A DNA stretch of 64,000 nucleotides from Tetmemena sp. SeJ-2015 (Eukaryota; Ciliophora; Spirotrichea; Sporadotrichida; Oxytrichidae), in NCBI GenBank assembly GCA_027382625.1, contig JAJKFJ010021608.1:1-64000 (forward strand), written 5' to 3'. Shown in pieces: positions 58,110-64,000 of this stretch. Position numbers and translations under genes: made by a program. Below the pieces are notes generated by a model. It worked only from the letters and a program-made list of their open reading frames with translations. It ran no database searches and had not been told where the DNA came from. Each line of letters starts with the position of its first letter. The first letter of the stretch is position 1.

Positions 58110-58957
58110 ATGCCACCTAAGCAGTTAAAGGGCCCTATCCCAGGCTAGAAAGAGCAGGCAGTCACCCTCAAAGTATTCGGAAATTACTTCGTTCCTGAAA
58201 TGCTTAAAATTAATTGATAATTATCCTTAATACTAAATGCGTACAGTATGCGCTCTGCTGGAGTTGAATGAGATAAGCTACAACTGCGAGACAATCGACA
58301 TCTTCACGAAAGAGGGAAGAGAAGAATACTAAGGATTTAACCCTAGCTAAATGATGCCCACCCTAATTGAGGGCTTTCAAACCATCCTAGCTGACCCACC
58401 TCACCTGTATAAATACATCTGTCGCACCAAGCAAGTGGATGAAAAGTTTTACCCCACTAAGGATATGAATCGTGATAAGAGAAAGCTGATCGACCAGTAC
58501 TTAGAATATATCCAGTGGATGGTGAAGCGCAACACCGATCGCATGGCAAAGCTAAAGATTGAGAAGATACTCCTAGAGAAGAATCTAATTGACAGAGAGG
58601 AAACAGCTTACACCGAGGCAGAGGAGTAGAAAGAAAAGGAGATCTTCTTTAGCATAATCGTCCCCAACTTGGAGCAGCACCTAGATGGAGGAAAGATTTA
58701 CCTGTGTGGATATGACTTTTCAATAGCAGATATTGCCTTCTTTAATGAGCTCATAAACGCAATCGAAGTAATAGAGCAGAATATTGACCCTAAGAAGTTC
58801 AAAAATTGTCAAAAGTTACAATGTAATTATATTTTGATATGAGTTCCCAAATATTGATAAATGGATGAAGAGAATAGAAGATATTGGACCTATCAGAGTT
58901 AATACAATCAAGTTTTAAGACGAGTTGAAGAAACTCTTTGAGAAGATCAGAGGCTGA
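58110..58957 (+). CDS. glutathione S-transferase
   Basis: ATG 58110 to TGA 58955. Removing two IESs (37 and 46 bp) leaves 765 bases, 254 residues plus stop, in one frame. The N-terminal thioredoxin-like domain reads LKVFGNYFVPEMRTVCALLE, EISYNCETIDIF, FNPSQMMPTLIEG (the conserved cis-Pro before TLI). The helical C-terminal domain has LIDQYLEYIQWMVKRNTDRM and YLCGYDFSIADIAFFNELI, the latter matching the conserved N-capping/hydrophobic staple region. GSTs conjugate glutathione to electrophiles. The fold resembles theta-type enzymes; the class is a guess. Confidence 0.88.
58198..58234 (+). other. IES, pointer AAATGC (37 bp)
   Basis: AAATGC at 58198-58203 and 58235-58240; excision gives FVPEMRTVCALLELNE. 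Confidence 0.9.
58796..58841 (+). other. IES, pointer AGTTC (46 bp)
   Basis: AGTTC at 58796-58800 and 58842-58846; excision gives NIDPKKFPNIDKWMKRIED. Confidence 0.9.
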
Positions 58958-59134
58958 GTATTTAGAAGGAAGATTTAATAAAGTGCAGTCAGTCGCGTCA
59001 GAAGTCGATCAAGTATATATAAATATATTTCGAATGAATTTATCACTGATCAAATTAACTCGTTTCAAATTCTTAAGGCATTAAATAAAGAAAGCAAAGT
59101 AAAGGCTATAAATTAGTTATAGAATAAAATTACA

Positions 59135-59744
59135 ATGGCAGACTAGAAGGAGTAATATTTTATGTTTGCTATGATTTTTATAAAAGAGAAAAAGCCTGAA
59201 AAGAAAGTGTTCTTTACAGAGAAGATAAATAGAGTGGTTAGTGATGTGAGAAGCCTGAACAGAGAAGGAAGGTTCAGATACTAAACAGACGCCAAGGCTT
59301 TGATGTGCAGAGGAATTGAGGATTAGGAAGTACAAATTCTAAAATAGGGCTTACAAATCAAATGACTTGTGAATATTTTTTCTAATCGAATCTGGATTCT
59401 TTTACCTGAGTAGAGTATATGTACCTGCAGCCTTGTTTTATCTCTACAAACAGGGTACATTTGAGCACAACTTCTTAAATTGAAAGACTAAATGTGAGTG
59501 TTAGATTTTTGTTATCTCAATCGGAGAGATAAAGAAAGTGGCTAAGGTGGCAATTACGATGCATCTTCTGGATATTCTTGGTCATTACATTTTCAGACGC
59601 TACACCTCCTCAGTGGTAGATAAATATACAGAGATCAACGAGAAGGCTTTCTTGGGTAAACGCAGAGAGATGATGGACGACTACCTTATTCAAAAGGACT
59701 ATCTCAGAACAAAGAAAGACAACCAGGACATCACAAGGTGGTGA
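59135..59744 (+). CDS. hypothetical protein
   Basis: ATG 59135 (MADQKEQ, then KEKKPEKKVFFTEKINRVV after an AT-rich insert) to TGA 59742. It contains REGRFRYQTDAKALMCRGIE, a hydrophobic stretch ESGFFYLSRVYVPAALFYLY and a C-terminus KVAITMHLLDILGHYIFRRY, KTKKDNQDITRW-like. Interruptions near 59160, 59360 and 59480 imply IESs or introns. Two hydrophobic segments suggest a membrane association, perhaps mitochondrial, but no family is recognised. Confidence 0.6.
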
Positions 59745-59874
59745 AACTAAAGTATAAGACATAAATAATTAAGACAGCAAAAGAGCAATTTAAATAAAAG
59801 TATTAGAAAAAAGAGACTAGCTCATCTCTGTTTGTTAAATTTGATGAGATTATTTTCATAACAATTATCATTTC

Positions 59875-62800
59875 TCAAAGTTTCATAGAGGCAAGTCTTT
59901 CATGAAAATATCAGTCTCATTCGTATTGATACACTCATAATCAAAATAGTAGTTATATGTGATTGATTTGAAGTTAATGGTGAGGGCTGAACTTCTTCCC
60001 TCCAAAGTTAGAAAGGTCCTCTCTGAATTCCACTTCCTCAGAATGAGCATTCCTATCTTCATCCTCTAGATGTGCTTCATTTATAGGGAATGATGACTGT
60101 GAAATGTTATTGGATATCTGGAGGTGATGGGAATTGTGCATTTAGACATCCTATGATGAAGTATTGTAATTCTTCTCTGATAATGGAGAGTCCATATCTA
60201 AATAGTTTCAAAATGTAAAGAATTTATTTAATTTGTATCATTGTTATGGCTATGAGGTGGCTGAGGAGGAACGGGCGTAGAGTTGGATTTAGAGAGTGAG
60301 TTCTCTCCCATGTTGATCCCCACATAAATATAATGAGTGTGTAACATTGAAGCCATTTGAAGTGTATAAGTTTTCTTTGATTTTGAGGTCTTAGGAGAAA
60401 GCGCCTGTAATTTTGCTGCTCATTTCATCTACATTTACGCCCACTAGGTCCCTCAAAGGACTGGGACTTCTGCTATCTCTCGTTCTGTTGTTTGCGCCAA
60501 GCATCAAGTTCCCCATCCCACCACCAACTCTTCCTCCATTTAAAAAATATTAAGTTCATCGATTTAATTTGGCTAGGGCTGAGGGATTAAACTTTCTGAC
60601 TCCTCATTGATAGGTTGCTTTTGAGAATGGGAGGAAGTAACAGTATTACTTTTCTGAGTCCTTGAGAGTGGAATGAATAACTTCTTGTTTTAAGATTCAT
60701 AGTATTTAGGCGTGTTTACATAAATAAATAATTATACTTACACACACAAAATAAGGTCAAAATGCAATATGAGCTTTATCATAAACCATTTTTTCCTCAT
60801 CATAAATAGAAATTATCTTAAATAGAGTGATTAGCAGAAACGAGTTATATAATATTCTTAGAGCATGAGTTAAAATTGAGTTCATTTGTATAGTAAATCA
60901 GAAAGCAATTATTAAAAAAAAAATTATTTTATAATAGAAATATAAGAATTTGATGTTTTCTATCAGACGAGAATGCTCATTAGTAATTCCATAATTATCT
61001 GAAGCAGTCAAGAGAGGCTCCTCAAAGATATTCTTGTCCCCATGATGATGTTCACTTGAGTTGATTACTTGTGCTTCATAAGTTACTTGAGTCCTGATGA
61101 TAGGCTTAGAGGGAGACCTTCTTGGAGAAGCTTGCTTTATCTAGGTTGGGCTTCTGTCTTGCTTTACTAAATCCTCAAGCATAGGTATGAAACCACTCTT
61201 TCTAAGCAGTCGAGATATTCTTTTCTCCTCCATTCTGGAAGGTTTACCTCTATGCCCACACTTCACATAAACAAGATGTCCTTGCTTGATGTTGTTAAAG
61301 TCTGTGAAGTTACAAATATATTGCATATAAAATATTAAGAGGGAAGTTTCCATGCACTCGTTGTCTATCTCTCTAAATTTTAATAAGCTCTTCCCAGCAC
61401 TCAATTTGAAAAGCTAAGAAGTTTACCATGTGCCCTTTTAGAACTTGATTATCTCCAAAGTGAATCACGTTCTTCCTATGCAATAAATTCAGTTAACGCA
61501 TCAAGCATTCCAAAATTTACTGCAACTAAACTAATGTCTAGTCAGAGTGAGTAAACTTCGACCTGTCTATAGTAGAAGACGAATGATGATGAGATCCCTT
61601 AGAATGGGATCTCTCAACTGTAATATCATCTTCATACCCAACTCCGTAGATTTCTAGCACCTTCAAAAATGTTTGAAAATCTTGCAGAGACCTTGGTCTT
61701 GTCACATTAAAGGAAATAATAATTTCATTCAGTATATCTCTCAAAGCTAAGAATTAATAAATATTTTGAGCTATTGTTCCTGCAACTAAGTCATTTATCA
61801 GCAAAACGATCGTGTAAATGATGTAGTGTACCTCCTTGAAATGCTTTAGCTGAGATATTCACTTTCTTATATAGTCTACACTTATTTTATTTTCTAACTT
61901 TTCATTCCTATTGAGCAAGCTGATAGTTGATCCAATGAGTTATCCTCCTTTATCTATTTGGCTGTGTTTCTTGTGAAGAGTAACTCTGGATATGTTTTGA
62001 GATTCTTTGTCCTCTATATCTGCGGCAGTAACATCTGTCTTATTACTGTCTAAATTCTTTACTTTCTAGTTCTCTTCGTCTACCAATACATCATTCTCAA
62101 CTTCATTTATTAAAAGTAAAGCAAAGGTTCAAAATTTATAGAGGGGCTGTGGCTGAAGTCAGTTTCAACTGAATCATCATTGAGCAAATTAACTCTGCTT
62201 ATAATCTCCTATCTCTCTTCCTCTTTCAATCTTCTGCTTAAGCTTTCCTCAATATCATAGAGGGCGCAGAGGCACTGATAAAACCGCCTCCATCTCAGAT
62301 TAGAGTAACTCTTAATGCAGAGTTTTTGAGTCACTCCAACAGCCAGAGAGCTAAAATTTTCAACCACATCATCATTGGGATCGCAGGTTAAAATCTTGAA
62401 ACCTTCGGCTTCTGCAAAATTCTTATCATTAAGAGCTTTCCAATTATAACTTATGAGCCTGAAAACAGCTGCAGTGCATCTACCAGTCATTCTTCTTTAA
62501 CTCAAAATGTCCAGCTCATTAAAAGTTCTGTCGACGATGAGAGATTTCACATATTGAGGAAACTTGTGTGCCAAATGAGTTGAAGCTATGCCACCTATAG
62601 ATCTGCCATACACACCTAGAGGTCCCTTCACTTAGATTTTATTTATTAAAAATTCCACTACTTTCTCTGCATCTAGTTTCGTGTTATAGGGACTAATTCC
62701 AACACAGCATCTTGAAGTCGAAAGACCATAACCTCTATAATTCCAGCACATGACATTCACACCTCTTTTTAAGAAGAAAGTTAGCCAATAGGCATTTGGG

Positions 62801-64000
62801 GAGTTCACCATTTACTCATAAATCAGAGCATTAGGATTACATAATACGTAGGTTGGCTTTTTCAAGTATTCTCCTTTGGGCTCATTCAAGTCGAGTTTTA
62901 TATTTTGTTCGCTTGAGCACGGAAAGAACATGCAGTCTATCTTAGCCCCTCGATAACCTGGGACCATAAAGTGTTGGCCATCAAAATTCTTCTAGAGCAG
63001 TTCCAAGTTTTAGTCCAAGAATCCAAACATCTTTTCATATGAGCAATAGAAACAGCATCTTTTTCGAGAGCCCTTCGCTATGATTTTTTAGAAATGTTCT
63101 GAGAGCTCTCCTATCTCTTCAATAACTTTCTTATTCTCTGGATTTGAAGGAATGGTAGGGAGTTTTTAATGCAAAGCCTTCTCTTGCTGATCTTCGTCCA
63201 AGTATTCCTTATTGTAATAGCTGTAAAGATCTCTGAATCTATCCATATCTATTGGCTGATCATTGAAAGTAATCTTCAGCAACTGCAGTTTCTCTATCAA
63301 AGCTTTCATGCAAACAGTCAACCTAGCTACTGCTGATTTCTTAGAGAATTTTTTCTGATCGAGCAATTTTTAATTTACTTTGGAATAAACACTAAAAAGT
63401 TCTACGACAGTGAACATCTCTAGAAATATCATTATGTATCTATGTAAGCTTACTGGAATTAATATCCGTGATTATCTTTCTCTTGTCCCTTTTGTCAGTC
63501 TCGTTTTTGCTTTCACTGAGAGCTTTAATAAGGAGACTTCTCTCTTCTTGCTCTTCTTTGGCCTCTTCTTTAGATTTCTTTGACTTCCCCTCATTTATCT
63601 AATAAATTAAGATGCATATAAGTCACACACTAATTTTAAGATCTTCTCTTTGAGATAGAAAGCTTCCATAGGTACTTGGCCTGCAAAGATTCTGACTGTC
63701 CTGTGGAGTGCAACGAACATTTTAGAAAACTCAAGGGAGTACCTTGCATTGATCTGAGACTCTATCTTCTCTCGGATGAAGTAATTGGAATAAGGGAACA
63801 GTACCGACCGAAGCAGGTACTTTCCAAACATCAGAAGGCATGTCACATTCACCACCAACAAAAGTGTAATGTAAAGCAGAGGCAGCTAAAAGTGCAGAGA
63901 AAGTGAAATCACAAGCAGGATGTAGCAAATGCAAGACAAAAACACAAGGATCCTAAGGATAAAGAATAAGAGCAAGCCACTGAAGAGCGTGTTATTTTCT
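59875..64000 (-). CDS. alpha/beta hydrolase with long C-terminal extension (partial)
   Basis: Minus strand, entering from beyond the window end and stopping at TGA 59877-59875. The N-terminal part has a possible membrane segment (LLLVVNVTCLLMFGKYLL) and YFIREKIESQINARYSLEFS. The hydrolase core reads GQHFMVPGYRGAKIDCMFFP, VMCWNYRGYGLSTSRCC, the nucleophile elbow YGRSIGGIAS (G-x-S-x-G, about 62.6 kb), LIVDRTF, and FKILTCDPNDDVVENFSSLA near the expected acid. This is typical of ABHD-type serine hydrolases. More than 400 further residues follow (RPRSLQDFQTFLKVLEIYGV, SHSKGSHHHSSSTIDRSK) ending EYFHERLASMKL-like sequence; several IESs interrupt them, and the last part could be a separate gene. Confidence 0.75.

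Noticed and set aside
1..64000. CRISPR arrays, bacterial operons, ribosome binding sites
   Set aside because: No regularly spaced repeats. Code usage, introns and IESs show a ciliate nucleus.
1..64000. tRNA or rRNA genes
   Set aside because: I recognised no tRNA A/B boxes with a matching cloverleaf and no rRNA core sequences by eye; a covariance-model scan would be needed to exclude them.

Overview
The window looks like germline (micronuclear) DNA of a spirotrich ciliate of the Oxytricha/Stylonychia kind; genus and species cannot be fixed from the sequence. Three things support this. (1) Genes read through only if TAA and TAG are glutamine, and TGA ends every gene whose end is clear. (2) Genes are cut by dozens of short AT-rich segments flanked by 3-10 bp direct repeats (pointers). 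Removing a segment plus one repeat copy restores the frame and the protein motif, as expected for internal eliminated sequences (IESs) between macronuclear-destined segments (MDSs). (3) At least one gene is truly scrambled: a RING-finger gene has its first recognisable and last MDSs inverted at 39.6-39.8 kb and its middle at 45.5-46.2 kb, tied by 6 bp and 10 bp pointers. Small GT-AG introns (25-62 nt) also occur.

Layout. 0-2 kb: AT-rich DNA with a repeat shared with 6.56-6.77 kb. 2-12.9 kb: two paralogues (A, decayed, and B) of a multipass membrane protein; A carries a 2.3 kb IES holding a truncated Tc1/IS630-type transposase and a GC-rich block. 13-15.8 kb (-): Na+/H+ exchanger. 15.9-19.7 kb (+): a coiled-coil protein and a Q/N/S-rich protein. 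19.9-26.7 kb (+): two further membrane paralogues (C, D). 26.9-32.6 kb (+): a hypothetical gene, an 11-repeat MORN protein and a HEAT-like small protein. 33-35.2 kb (+): a Q/N-rich protein and a stand-alone ZnF-UBP protein. 36.2-39.4 kb (+): a Q-rich protein with a possible FAR1/FLYWCH-like zinc motif. 39.6-46.2 kb: the scrambled RING gene enclosing two convergent genes, a coiled-coil gene (+) and a gene with three CHHC zinc fingers of GTSF1/U11-48K type (-). 46.4-54 kb (+): two large low-complexity genes, a small (-) gene and a basic KSPL-repeat protein. 54.1-58 kb: a CCZ1 homologue split around a GC-rich Tc1/IS630-type transposon and an opposite-strand gene. 58.1-59.7 kb (+): glutathione S-transferase and a small hypothetical. 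59.9-64 kb (-): alpha/beta hydrolase running off the window end.

The genes do not form one pathway. What unites the window is germline architecture: dense tiny IESs, paralogues that share or lack particular IESs, transposons inside eliminated DNA, and genes nested inside other genes' eliminated DNA. All assignments come from hand translation and motif recognition; no database search was possible.
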